A stretch of 31,221 nt of DNA from RBG-16-66-20 sp052386675 (lineage in GTDB: Bacteria; Pseudomonadota; Gammaproteobacteria; Burkholderiales; SG8-39), in assembly GCA_052386675.1 (NCBI GenBank), contig JBQTJX010000024.1, positions 1 to 31,221 on the forward strand, read 5' to 3'. The notes beneath the pieces are model-generated. The model saw only the letters and a program-made list of their open reading frames with translations. It did not search any database and was not told the origin of the DNA. Both the position numbers and the translations under genes were made by a program. How positions within the stretch are numbered: the stretch's first letter is position 1; every line of letters starts with the position of its first letter. This document shows positions 23,189 through 31,221 of the stretch, piece after piece.

Positions 23189-23637
23189 AGACGACTTATG
23201 GCGAGGCCCGCTTGCGGGACCTGTCCCAGCTTGCGAGGCTGCTGGGGGTGCTGTTCGGGCAGGAGGCCGAGTTTGCGCCGGATTCCGCGAAGCAGCGCCG
23301 AGCGCTGCGCATGGTGCTGGCCAATCCAGCGCTGGGCCGCATCTACGTTGCCCGCCGCGGCGCGAGGGTGCTCGGCACGGTCAGCGTGCTGCGCTCGGTG
23401 AGCACCGCTGAAGGCGGGCACGCGGGCCTGCTCGAGGACCTGGTCGTGCGGCCTGAGGCGCGTGGCGCCGGCGTCGGCACCGCGCTGCTCGCGTTCGCCG
23501 TGGAGCGATCCCGCGCCGAAGGCCTGCTGCGCCTGACGCTGCTCACCGACCGCGGCAACCGCAAGGCGCAGCGGCTCTACCTCAAGGCCGGCTTCACGCT
23601 CTCGTCGATGGTGCCGATGCGCCTCAAGCTGCGCTAG
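23176..23637 (+). CDS. GNAT-family N-acetyltransferase
   Basis: A 153-residue cytoplasmic acetyltransferase that would transfer acetyl from acetyl-CoA to an unknown amine. The acetyl-CoA site is LLEDLVVRPEARGAGVGTALL, quoted only to the R/QxxGxG/A core ARGAGVG, followed by AVERSRAEGLLRLTLLT and the RLYLKAGF motif near the C terminus. The start is set at TTG 23176, the only initiator near the beginning of the domain, with GGTGGAA shortly upstream. It overlaps the MauG-like gene by 13 bases. Converges on the dehydrogenase gene with 9 bases between stops. Confidence 0.83.
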   Translation: MPTLKTTYGEARLRDLSQLARLLGVLFGQEAEFAPDSAKQRRALRMVLANPALGRIYVARRGARVLGTVSVLRSVSTAEGGHAGLLEDLVVRPEARGAGVGTALLAFAVERSRAEGLLRLTLLTDRGNRKAQRLYLKAGFTLSSMVPMRLKLR

Positions 23638-23646
23638 CGCGCGGGA

Positions 23647-25134
23647 TCACACTCCGCCGATGCAGATGAACTTGATCTCGAGGAACGGCTCGATGCCGTA
23701 CTTGGAGCCCTCGCGGCCGATGCCGGACTGCTTCACGCCGCCGAAAGGCGCCACTTCCTGCGAGAAAATGCCGGTATTCACCGAGACGATGCCCGCCTCC
23801 AGCGCTTCCGAAACGCGGAACACGCGGCCGACGTCGCGCGAGAAGAAGTAGGCCGCCAGGCCGAACTCCGAGGCGTTCGCCAGGCGCACCGCCTCCTCCT
23901 CGGTCTTGAAGCGGAACAGAGGCGCTACCGGCCCGAACGTTTCCTCGCCGGCCAGGCGCATGTCGCCGGTCACGCCGGCGAGCACCGTGGGCTGGAAGAA
24001 AAGGCCGCCCAGCTCATGGCGCTTGCCGCCCGTGAGCGCCTTCGCGCCTTTCGCGAGCGCGTCCTTCACATGCGCTTCGACCTTTTGCAGGCCTTGCTCA
24101 TCGATCAGCGGCCCGATCACCACGCCGTTCTCGGTGCCCGGGCCGACCTTGAATGCGCCGACCTTCTCGGCGATCTTCTTCGCAAATGCGTCGTAGATCC
24201 CGTCCTGCACGTAGATCCGGTTCGCGCAGACGCAGGTCTGGCCGGCGTTGCGGTACTTGGAGGCGATCGCGCCTTCCACCGCGGCATCCAGGTCTGCGTC
24301 ATCGAACACGATGAGCGGCGCGTTGCCGCCCAGCTCGAAGGAAACCTTCTTGATGCTGTCGGAGGCCTGGCGCATCAGGATGCGGCCGACCTCGGTCGAG
24401 CCGGTGAAGGTGATCTTGCGCACCAGGGGATTGGAGGTCAGCTCGCCGCCCACCGCGACCGGGTCGTTCGTGGTGATGATATTGAGCACCCCCTTGGGGA
24501 ACCCGGCGCGCTCAGCCAACTCGGCCAGAGCGAGCGCCGACAGCGGCGTCTGTTCCGCGGGCTTGAGCACCACGGTGCAGCCTGCGGCGAGCGCCGGCGC
24601 CACCTTGCGCGTGACCATGGCGATGGGGAAGTTCCACGGCGTGATCGCGACCGTGACCCCGACCGGCTGCTTGATCACCAGCAGGCGTTTGTCACCCTGG
24701 TGCTGCGGGATGACGTCGCCATAGACGCGCTTGCCTTCCTCGGCGTACCACTCGATGAACGAGGCGCCGTAGGCGATCTCGCCGCGCGCTTCCGCCAACG
24801 GCTTGCCCTGCTCGGCAGTGAGGATCTGCGCCAGGTCCTCCTGGTTCGCCATGATGAGGTCGAACCACTTGCGCATGATCGCGCCGCGTTCCTTGGCGGT
24901 CTTCGCCCGCCAGATCGCCCAGGCCGCGCTGGAGGATTCGATAGCGCGCCGCGCCTCGGTGACCCCGAGGTCCGGCACCTTTGCGAGCGTGGCGCCTGTG
25001 GCGGGGTTGGTGACGGCGAAGGTCGCGCCGCCCGCGGCGCCGGTCCACGCGCCGTCCAGGTAGCACTGCTCCCGGAACAGCTTCGGGTCCTTGAGGGAAA
25101 GCGGGGGCAGTCCGGCCTGCGCGGGTGCGTTCAT
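23647..25134 (-). CDS. gabD: NAD(P)-dependent succinate-semialdehyde dehydrogenase-like aldehyde dehydrogenase
   Basis: Oxidises an aldehyde, most likely succinate semialdehyde to succinate, with NAD(P)+. The 495-residue product has the cofactor region ITPWNFPIAMVTRKVAPALAAG, the catalytic Glu in FELGGNAP, the nucleophile Cys in NAGQTCVCANR and the C-terminal PFGGVKQSGIGREGSKYG, the form typical of GabD. The double Cys (TCVC) at the active site is also usual in this subgroup. AGGAGGAA precedes ATG 25134. No gabT or GABA transporter is adjacent, so the physiological substrate is not certain. It is divergent from pstS, with a 121-base gap. Confidence 0.9.
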   Translation of the reverse strand: MNAPAQAGLPPLSLKDPKLFREQCYLDGAWTGAAGGATFAVTNPATGATLAKVPDLGVTEARRAIESSSAAWAIWRAKTAKERGAIMRKWFDLIMANQEDLAQILTAEQGKPLAEARGEIAYGASFIEWYAEEGKRVYGDVIPQHQGDKRLLVIKQPVGVTVAITPWNFPIAMVTRKVAPALAAGCTVVLKPAEQTPLSALALAELAERAGFPKGVLNIITTNDPVAVGGELTSNPLVRKITFTGSTEVGRILMRQASDSIKKVSFELGGNAPLIVFDDADLDAAVEGAIASKYRNAGQTCVCANRIYVQDGIYDAFAKKIAEKVGAFKVGPGTENGVVIGPLIDEQGLQKVEAHVKDALAKGAKALTGGKRHELGGLFFQPTVLAGVTGDMRLAGEETFGPVAPLFRFKTEEEAVRLANASEFGLAAYFFSRDVGRVFRVSEALEAGIVSVNTGIFSQEVAPFGGVKQSGIGREGSKYGIEPFLEIKFICIGGV

Positions 25135-25187
25135 GGGCGATTCCTCCTATGTGCTTGATTTTAACCGACCCGCGGCGCCGGCAGTGA

Positions 25188-25221
25188 CTGTCACGAAGCC
25201 GTAACACGGCCTGCCTAGACT
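25188..25221 (+). promoter_or_regulatory. Pho box and -10 of the pstS promoter
   Basis: CTGTCAC (25188-25194), four bases, then CCGTAAC (25199-25205) form the two direct repeats of a PhoB-binding Pho box (consensus CTGTCAT/C repeats spaced by 11). The first repeat is exact and the second differs at two positions. A -10-like TAGACT (25216-25221) follows 10 bases later, the expected layout in which PhoB replaces the -35 contact. The operon should be induced by phosphate starvation. Confidence 0.75.
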
Positions 25222-25255
25222 GCGCCTCGTTTCCCAACGATCAAAAGGCGAGTCA

Positions 25256-26251
<996 letters not shown>

Positions 26252-26273
26252 ACCTCCTCGGTCGACGCGAACC

Positions 26274-26303
26274 GCCGCCCGCAAGCATCTGCGGGCGGCT
26301 TTT
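26274..26303 (+). terminator. Intrinsic terminator between pstS and pstC
   Basis: A 10-bp perfect stem, GCCGCCCGCA (26274-26283) with TGCGGGCGGC (26290-26299), closes a six-base loop and is followed by TTTT (26300-26303) and further T-rich sequence. As no separate promoter is seen before pstC (26330), it probably acts as a partial terminator setting the pstS to pstCAB ratio. Confidence 0.8.
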
Positions 26304-26329
26304 CGTTCATAATCGGAACTTCGCCACCC

Positions 26330-27280
26330 ATGTCGGCAGTCGCCCCCGGCGCATCCTCGACCATGCCTCCCCCGGTCACGAGCACCCGGCTAGCCCAGCG
26401 CCGCGCGCGCATCCTGAAGGAGCGCGCGATAGAGGCGGTGCTGTTCCTGGCGGCGCTGGTGTCGGTGTTCACCACCATCGGCATCGTCTACATCCTGGTC
26501 AAGGAATCGGTGGTGTTCTTCCAGCAGGTGTCGATCGTGAGCTTCCTCACCGACACCCAGTGGACGCCGCTGTTCGACGACCAGCATTTCGGAATTATCG
26601 TTCTGCTTTCGGGCACGCTCACCAGCTCCGCCGTGGCGCTGACAATCGCAATCCCGCTCGGGACCGTCATCGCCATCTACCTGTCCGAGTTCGCGCCCTT
26701 CAAGGTGCGCGAGATCGCCAAGCCGTTCCTCGAGTTGCTGGGCGGGGTGCCGACCATCGTCTATGGATTCTTCGCCCTGCTCTTCGTGACCCCGATCCTG
26801 CAGTGGTTCTACCCCGAGCTGCCTGGCTTCAACCTGCTCTCGGCCGGCATCGTCATGGGGATCATGATCATTCCCTACGTCAGCTCCATCTCGGAGGACG
26901 CCATGCGCGCGGTGCCGATGAACCTGCGCGAGGGCTCCTACGCCATGGGTGCGACCCGGTTCCAGACCGCGGTCAAGGTCGTGGTTCCGGCGGCGTTCTC
27001 GGGCATCGCGTCGGCCTATATCCTGGGCATATCGCGCGCGGTGGGCGAGACCATGATCCTTGCGGTCTCCGCCGGCATGCAGCCCAACCTCACCTTCAAC
27101 CCGCTCGAGCCCGCCGCTACGATCACCGCGTTCATCGTGCAGGTGGCGCTGGGCGACCTGCCGCACGGCTCGGTCGGCTACCAGACCATTTTCGCAGCCG
27201 GCCTGACGCTGATGCTGTTCACGCTGGTTTGCAACATTGCCGGCCATATGCTGCGCAAGCGCTTCCGGGAAGCCTACTAG
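26330..27280 (+). CDS. pstC: Phosphate ABC transporter permease PstC
   Basis: One half of the inner-membrane phosphate channel. The 316-residue product has a hydrophilic N terminus (about 30 residues), six predicted transmembrane helices (first around AVLFLAALVSVFTTIGIVYIL), and the EAA loop SYAMGATRFQTAVKVVVPAAFSG, which docks on PstB. PTIVYGFFALLF and ISRAVGETMILAVSAG are typical PstC segments. ATG 26330 follows the terminator hairpin by 26 bases. The stop is 10 bases before pstA. Confidence 0.95.
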   Translation: MSAVAPGASSTMPPPVTSTRLAQRRARILKERAIEAVLFLAALVSVFTTIGIVYILVKESVVFFQQVSIVSFLTDTQWTPLFDDQHFGIIVLLSGTLTSSAVALTIAIPLGTVIAIYLSEFAPFKVREIAKPFLELLGGVPTIVYGFFALLFVTPILQWFYPELPGFNLLSAGIVMGIMIIPYVSSISEDAMRAVPMNLREGSYAMGATRFQTAVKVVVPAAFSGIASAYILGISRAVGETMILAVSAGMQPNLTFNPLEPAATITAFIVQVALGDLPHGSVGYQTIFAAGLTLMLFTLVCNIAGHMLRKRFREAY

Positions 27281-27290
27281 GGACACCCGC

Positions 27291-28217
27291 ATGGCCTACG
27301 CGCGCGACCTGACAGCCATCCGCAAGCTGATCGCCAGCCACAAGCGCTGGGACCTGGTGTTCGCCACCACCGGCGTGCTGGCGCTGATGGTCGGGGTGCT
27401 GACCTTCACCGCGCTGTTCGTGGACATGGCGATCGACGGCGTGCCGCGCCTGAGCTGGGACTTCTTCACCAACTTCCCGTCGCGGCGCGCGGGGCAGGCC
27501 GGGATACTTTCGGCCTGGGTCGGCTCCTGCCTGGTGATGCTGGTCACGGCCTTCTTCGCGGTCCCGCTCGGGGTCGGCGCCGGCCTGTACCTCGAGGAGT
27601 ACGCGCCCAAGAACTGGGTCACCGACATCATCGAGATCAACATCACCAACCTGGCCGGCGTGCCCTCGATCGTCTACGGCCTGCTGGCGCTGGGGCTGTT
27701 CGTCTACCAGTTCGGCTTCGGCCAGTCGATCCTGTCCGCCGGCCTGACGCTGGCGCTGCTCATCCTGCCGGTGGTGATCGTGGCCACGCGCGAGGCCATC
27801 CGCTCCATCCCGATCGGCATCCGCGAGGGCGCCTACGCATTGGGCGCCACGCAATGGCAGGTGTGCAAGGACCACATCGTCCCTTACTCCGCGGCCGGCA
27901 TCCTGACCGGGATCATCATCGGCATGGCGCGCGCCATCGGCGAGACCGCGCCCATCATCACCATCGGCGCGCTTACCTTCATCGCCTTCCTGCCGCCTTC
28001 GCCGGTCACGAGCGAGCCGCCGTTCCTCAACTTCGAGTGGCTGGTTTCGCCGTTCACGGTGATGCCGATCCAGATGTTCAACTGGACTTCCCGGCCGGAG
28101 GCGGCGTTCCTGCAGAATGCCGCGGCCGCCGGTTTCGTGCTCGTCCTCATGACCCTGGCGATGAACGGCTTCGCCATCTGGCTGCGCTACCGCCTGCGCA
28201 AGAACATCAAGTGGTGA
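27291..28217 (+). CDS. pstA: Phosphate ABC transporter permease PstA
   Basis: The second half of the phosphate channel, 308 residues. Six transmembrane helices are predicted, with ATTGVLALMVGVLTFTALFV first. GVPSIVYGLLALGLFV parallels the PstC segment, and the EAA loop is AYALGATQWQVCKDHIVPYS, followed by ARAIGETAPIITIGA. ATG 27291 (MAYARDLTAIRKL) is preferred to an upstream in-frame start that lies inside pstC. The stop overlaps a possible GTG start of pstB, so the two are closely coupled. Confidence 0.95.
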   Translation: MAYARDLTAIRKLIASHKRWDLVFATTGVLALMVGVLTFTALFVDMAIDGVPRLSWDFFTNFPSRRAGQAGILSAWVGSCLVMLVTAFFAVPLGVGAGLYLEEYAPKNWVTDIIEINITNLAGVPSIVYGLLALGLFVYQFGFGQSILSAGLTLALLILPVVIVATREAIRSIPIGIREGAYALGATQWQVCKDHIVPYSAAGILTGIIIGMARAIGETAPIITIGALTFIAFLPPSPVTSEPPFLNFEWLVSPFTVMPIQMFNWTSRPEAAFLQNAAAAGFVLVLMTLAMNGFAIWLRYRLRKNIKW

Positions 28218-28222
28218 CCAAC

Positions 28223-29053
28223 ATGTCCGCAGTCCCGATCCAGACCAACGTCGCTTCCTCCGTCCCGCCGCCCCGGGTGGAAGCTTTCGGCGCCGTTCCC
28301 AAGGCTGCGGCGAAGGGACTCAGTTTCTACTACGGCGACTTCAGGGCGCTGAAGGACCTCGACCTCGTGGTCAACGAGAACAAGGTGACCGCGCTCATCG
28401 GTCCCTCGGGTTGCGGCAAGTCGACCTTCCTGCGCTGTTTCAACCGCATGCACGACCTGTACCCCGGCAATCGCTACGAAGGCGAGATCCGCCTCTATCC
28501 GGACGACACCAACCTGCTGGCGCCGGGCGTCGACCCGATCGAGGTCCGCATGCGCCTGTCAATGGTGTTCCAGAAGCCCAACCCGTTTCCGAAGTCCATC
28601 TTCGAGAATGTCGCCTACGGCCTGCGTGTGCGCGGCGAGAGCTCCAAGCGGGTTCTGGCCGACAAGGTGGAGGCCGCGCTGCGCGGCGCGGCGCTCTGGG
28701 ACGAGGTGAAGGACCGCCTGCAGCAGGTGGCGTTCAACCTTTCCGGCGGCCAGCAGCAGCGCCTGTGCATCGCGCGCGCGCTCGCGACCAATCCCGAGAT
28801 CCTGCTGTTCGACGAGCCGACCTCGGCCCTGGACCCGATCGCGACCGCGCGCATCGTGGAGTTTATCGCGGAGCTCCGCGACCAGGTCACGGTGATCATC
28901 GTCACGCACAACATGCAGCAGGCGGCGCGCGTGTCGGACTACACGGCCTTCATGTACCTCGGCGAGCTGATCGAGTTCGACAACACCAGCAAGCTGTTCA
29001 CGAACCCCTCGCAGAAGGCGACCGAAGACTACATCACCGGCCGCTACGGCTGA
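28223..29053 (+). CDS. pstB: Phosphate ABC transporter ATP-binding protein PstB
   Basis: ATPase that powers PstCA in the cytoplasm. The product has Walker A GPSGCGKST (60-68), a Q-loop in MVFQKPNPFPKSIFENVAYG characteristic of PstB, signature LSGGQQQR, Walker B ILLFDEPTSALDP and the switch His in THNMQQ. From ATG 28223 it has 276 residues, with an N-terminal extension of about 20-25 residues over E. coli PstB (257). GTG 28211 or 28214 are alternative starts, the latter overlapping the pstA stop as GTGA. Confidence 0.96.
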   Translation: MSAVPIQTNVASSVPPPRVEAFGAVPKAAAKGLSFYYGDFRALKDLDLVVNENKVTALIGPSGCGKSTFLRCFNRMHDLYPGNRYEGEIRLYPDDTNLLAPGVDPIEVRMRLSMVFQKPNPFPKSIFENVAYGLRVRGESSKRVLADKVEAALRGAALWDEVKDRLQQVAFNLSGGQQQRLCIARALATNPEILLFDEPTSALDPIATARIVEFIAELRDQVTVIIVTHNMQQAARVSDYTAFMYLGELIEFDNTSKLFTNPSQKATEDYITGRYG

Positions 29054-29073
29054 CCCGCAGCAGGAGCACCCGC

Positions 29074-29811
29074 ATGGAATCCGCCGACCTGAGCCAGCAC
29101 ACCTCGCGCCGCTTCAACGAAGACATGGAGCGCGTGACTACGCGCGTCATGCAGATGGGCGGGTTCGTCGAACAGCAGCTGCAGCGCGCGGTCGCGGCGC
29201 TGATCGACGGCAACAGCGCGGTCGGCGAGGAAGTCGCCCGCGACGACTACAAGGTCAACCAGATGGAGGTCGAGATCGACGAGGAGTGCGGCCGCATCAT
29301 CGCGACTCGTCAGCCGACGGCCTCCGACCTGCGCGTGATGGTCGCGATCATCGAGACGATCACCGACCTCGAGCGGATCGGCGACGAGGTGGAGAAGGTC
29401 GGCTACACCGCTGCCCGCCTCGCGACCATGGAGAAGCCCTCGGACAACTATCGCGAGATCCGGCACCTCGGGCGGCTGGTGACCGAGATGGTGCACGACG
29501 CGCTGCATGCTTTCGCGCGGCTCGACGCCGACGTGGCTTTCGAAGTCGCCCGGCGCGATCGCAAGGTTGACGAGGAGTACGAGGCCATCCAGCGCCAGAA
29601 CATCACCTTCATGATGGAGGACCCGCGCCAGATCCGCCGCGCGCTCGAGATCATGTGGGTGGTGCGGGCGCTGGAGCGCATCGGCGACCATGCCAAGAAC
29701 ATCTGCGAGTACACTGTGTACATGGTGCACGGCAAGGACATCCGCCACCTGTCGCTGGATGACGCGGAGCGCCAGATCCGCGACGTCGCGCGCGGACGGA
29801 AAGGGGCGTGA
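29074..29811 (+). CDS. phoU: Phosphate signalling protein PhoU
   Basis: Negative regulator that links PstSCAB to the PhoR sensor kinase and keeps the Pho regulon off when phosphate is plentiful. The 245-residue all-helical product has the two PhoU repeats with their metal-binding signatures, DLERIGDEVEKVGYTA and ALERIGDHAKNICEYTVY. Start ATG 29074 has CAGGAG upstream, 20 bases after pstB ends. No phoB or phoR follows; dsbB does, so the sensor pair must lie elsewhere or outside the window. Confidence 0.96.
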   Translation: MESADLSQHTSRRFNEDMERVTTRVMQMGGFVEQQLQRAVAALIDGNSAVGEEVARDDYKVNQMEVEIDEECGRIIATRQPTASDLRVMVAIIETITDLERIGDEVEKVGYTAARLATMEKPSDNYREIRHLGRLVTEMVHDALHAFARLDADVAFEVARRDRKVDEEYEAIQRQNITFMMEDPRQIRRALEIMWVVRALERIGDHAKNICEYTVYMVHGKDIRHLSLDDAERQIRDVARGRKGA

Positions 29812-30299
29812 TGCCGACGCGGCGGCAGGGCAACTTCCTTCTCGCCTGCGCCGCTGCCGCCGCCGTTGCCTACGCGTTCTACGCGCAATTCGGGCTCGAT
29901 CTCGTGCCCTGTCACCTGTGCATCTTCCAGCGCGTGGGCCTCGCGGCCATGGCCGCGGCGTTCCTGCTGGCGGCGCTGTTCTCGCGGCCGGGCGGGCGTG
30001 GCGCGCTGTTCGCGGTGCTGGTCGGCGCTACGGGGCTTGCGACGATCGTGACCGCGGGCCGGCACGTGTGGATCCAGATGCAGCCCGCGGGCTCGGTGCC
30101 GGCTTGCGGCGCCGACCTCGACTTCATGCTGGACGTTTTCCCCCTGACCGAGGTGATCCTCAAGGTCTTCAAGGCGGGCGGCGAGTGCGCGAAGGTGGAC
30201 TGGACCTATCTCGGCCTCGCGATGCCCGGCTGGGTGCTCGTGCTCGCCGTCGTACTGACCGCGGCGGGCCTGTGGATCAACCTGAGAAGAGCGCCCTGA
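29811..30299 (+). CDS. dsbB: Disulfide bond formation protein DsbB
   Basis: Inner-membrane quinone reductase that reoxidises DsbA. The 162-residue product has four predicted transmembrane helices and both catalytic pairs: Cys34/Cys37 in LVPCHLCIFQR and Cys99/Cys126 in PACGADLD and GGECAKVD, matching E. coli 41/44 and 104/130. ATG 29811 has AAGGGG (29801-29806) just upstream and overlaps the phoU TGA by one base; GTG 29808 is less likely. The 3' end overlaps dapE on the other strand by 23 bases. Confidence 0.94.
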   Translation: MPTRRQGNFLLACAAAAAVAYAFYAQFGLDLVPCHLCIFQRVGLAAMAAAFLLAALFSRPGGRGALFAVLVGATGLATIVTAGRHVWIQMQPAGSVPACGADLDFMLDVFPLTEVILKVFKAGGECAKVDWTYLGLAMPGWVLVLAVVLTAAGLWINLRRAP

Positions 30300-31221
30300 G
30301 CGTCCCGGCGTAGACCTGCTGCAGGCGGTCGAGATCCTCGACCGCGCAACATTCGGCGAGCTGGTGGATCGAGCGGTTCAGCACGCCGAACTCGATGACT
30401 TCCGCCCCGAGCGCACTGAAGAAACGCCCGTCCGACGTGCCGCCGCCGGTCGTGAGCGCCGGGCGCCGGCCGGCGGCCTTCGCGACCTGGTCCGCCACCA
30501 GCTTCGTGAACGGGCCCGGCTCGGTGTAGTAGGGCAGCGCCGCCTCGTGCCACGCGATTGCGTGCCGCAGGCCGTGGCGCTCGCAGGCCTCGCCGACGGC
30601 GCGCTTGAGGCCTTCGAGCGTCTGCGCCGGGGACCAGCGCAGATTGAAGGTCGCGCTCAATTCGCCGGGGACCACATTGGTCGCGCCGCTGCCCGCCTGG
30701 ATGTGGACCACCTGGAACTGCGTCGGCGGAAAGCCCGCGTAGCCGTCGTCCCAGCGCCGCGCGGCGAGCTCGCCCAGTAGCGGCAGCACGGCGTGGATCG
30801 GGTTGAGCAGCCGCTCCGGGTAGGCGACGTGACCCTGGATGCCCTCGACGGCGATCCGGCCGGACAGCGAGCCGCGCCGTCCGATGCGCGCGGTGTCGCC
30901 GAAGTCCTCGACGCTCGAGGGCTCGCCGACCAGGCACCAGGCGATGCGCTCGCCGCGCTCGCGCAGGCGCGCGACGACGCGGCGCGTGCCGTCGACCGCG
31001 GGGCCTTCCTCGTCGCTGGTGAGCAGGAAGGCGATCGCGCCCGGGTAGCTCTGCCGCTCGCGCACGAACGACTCCGCCGCCGTCACCATTGCGGCAATGC
31101 CGCTCTTCATGTCAGCCGCCCCGCGCCCGTACAGGATGCCGTCGCGGACTACCGGCTCGAACGGGTCCGAGGTCCACTTCTCGAGTGGCCCGCTCGGCAC
31201 CACGTCGGTGTGGCCGGCAAA
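30277..31221 (-). CDS. dapE: Succinyl-diaminopimelate desuccinylase, 5' end beyond the window
   Basis: Zinc hydrolase of the succinylase branch of lysine and meso-diaminopimelate (cell wall) synthesis. The visible 314 residues begin inside FAGHTDVVPSG, the first zinc ligand motif. They continue with GRGAADMKSGIAAM (bridging Asp), TSDEEGPAVDGT (catalytic Glu and zinc ligand), LVGEPSS and the dimerisation-domain QGHVAYP, then TTGGGTSDGRF and the C-terminal VLNRSIHQLAE. The E. coli enzyme has 375 residues, so about 60 N-terminal residues lie beyond base 31221. It converges on dsbB with overlapping 3' ends. Confidence 0.95.
   Translation of the reverse strand, partial: FAGHTDVVPSGPLEKWTSDPFEPVVRDGILYGRGAADMKSGIAAMVTAAESFVRERQSYPGAIAFLLTSDEEGPAVDGTRRVVARLRERGERIAWCLVGEPSSVEDFGDTARIGRRGSLSGRIAVEGIQGHVAYPERLLNPIHAVLPLLGELAARRWDDGYAGFPPTQFQVVHIQAGSGATNVVPGELSATFNLRWSPAQTLEGLKRAVGEACERHGLRHAIAWHEAALPYYTEPGPFTKLVADQVAKAAGRRPALTTGGGTSDGRFFSALGAEVIEFGVLNRSIHQLAECCAVEDLDRLQQVYAGTLRALFSG

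Overview
The window is a gene-dense stretch of a high-GC (roughly two-thirds G+C) Gram-negative chromosome, most probably a betaproteobacterium of the Burkholderiales/Nitrosomonadales type. The evidence is gene order plus gene families: rsmD beside ftsY-ftsE-ftsX-rpoH; mutM next to a TPR gene-lolB-ispE-tRNA-Gln-prs-rplY-pth-ychF; a Bug-type (TctC) solute-binding receptor; and outer-membrane lipoprotein (LolB) and LapD functions. No insertion sequence, prophage, CRISPR array or rRNA operon is visible, and no gap between genes exceeds about 130 bases.

Layout. 1-2855: a LapD-like inner-membrane c-di-GMP receptor (cut by the window start) overlapping a diguanylate cyclase gene whose GGDEF domain carries an in-frame TGA. 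2863-6355 (minus): rpoH, ftsX, ftsE, ftsY, with a near-perfect CIRCE operator lying on a candidate rpoH promoter. 6362-7446 (plus): rsmD-coaD. 7462-8271 (minus): mutM. 8334-15221 (plus): a core housekeeping run of outer-membrane biogenesis (TPR protein, LolB), isoprenoid (IspE), tRNA-Gln, PRPP synthesis (Prs) and translation (L25, Pth, YchF). Its pth apparently starts at CTG and has a Pro/Lys/Glu tail.

15232-18732: a small catabolic-looking island, with a Bug receptor divergent from an extradiol-type VOC protein coupled to a flavin hydroxylase. 18748-19287 (minus): a stand-alone cyclic-nucleotide-binding protein. 19368-23637 (plus): five tightly packed genes: an anchored ankyrin protein, an exported amidohydrolase, a small His/Met-rich YtkA-like exported protein, a MauG-type di-heme peroxidase and a GNAT acetyltransferase. 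This is the best candidate for an uncharacterised envelope system. 23647-25134 (minus): a succinate-semialdehyde dehydrogenase-like enzyme.

25188-29811: the phosphate operon pstS-pstC-pstA-pstB-phoU, with a Pho box ahead of pstS and an intrinsic terminator after it. It is followed by dsbB and a convergent dapE that runs off the window end.

Most of the window is conserved housekeeping. The points of real interest are the CIRCE site on rpoH, the CTG start and tail of pth, the broken cyclase next to LapD, and the exported amidohydrolase/YtkA/MauG cluster. Everything here is read by eye from one sequence; no database search was run.
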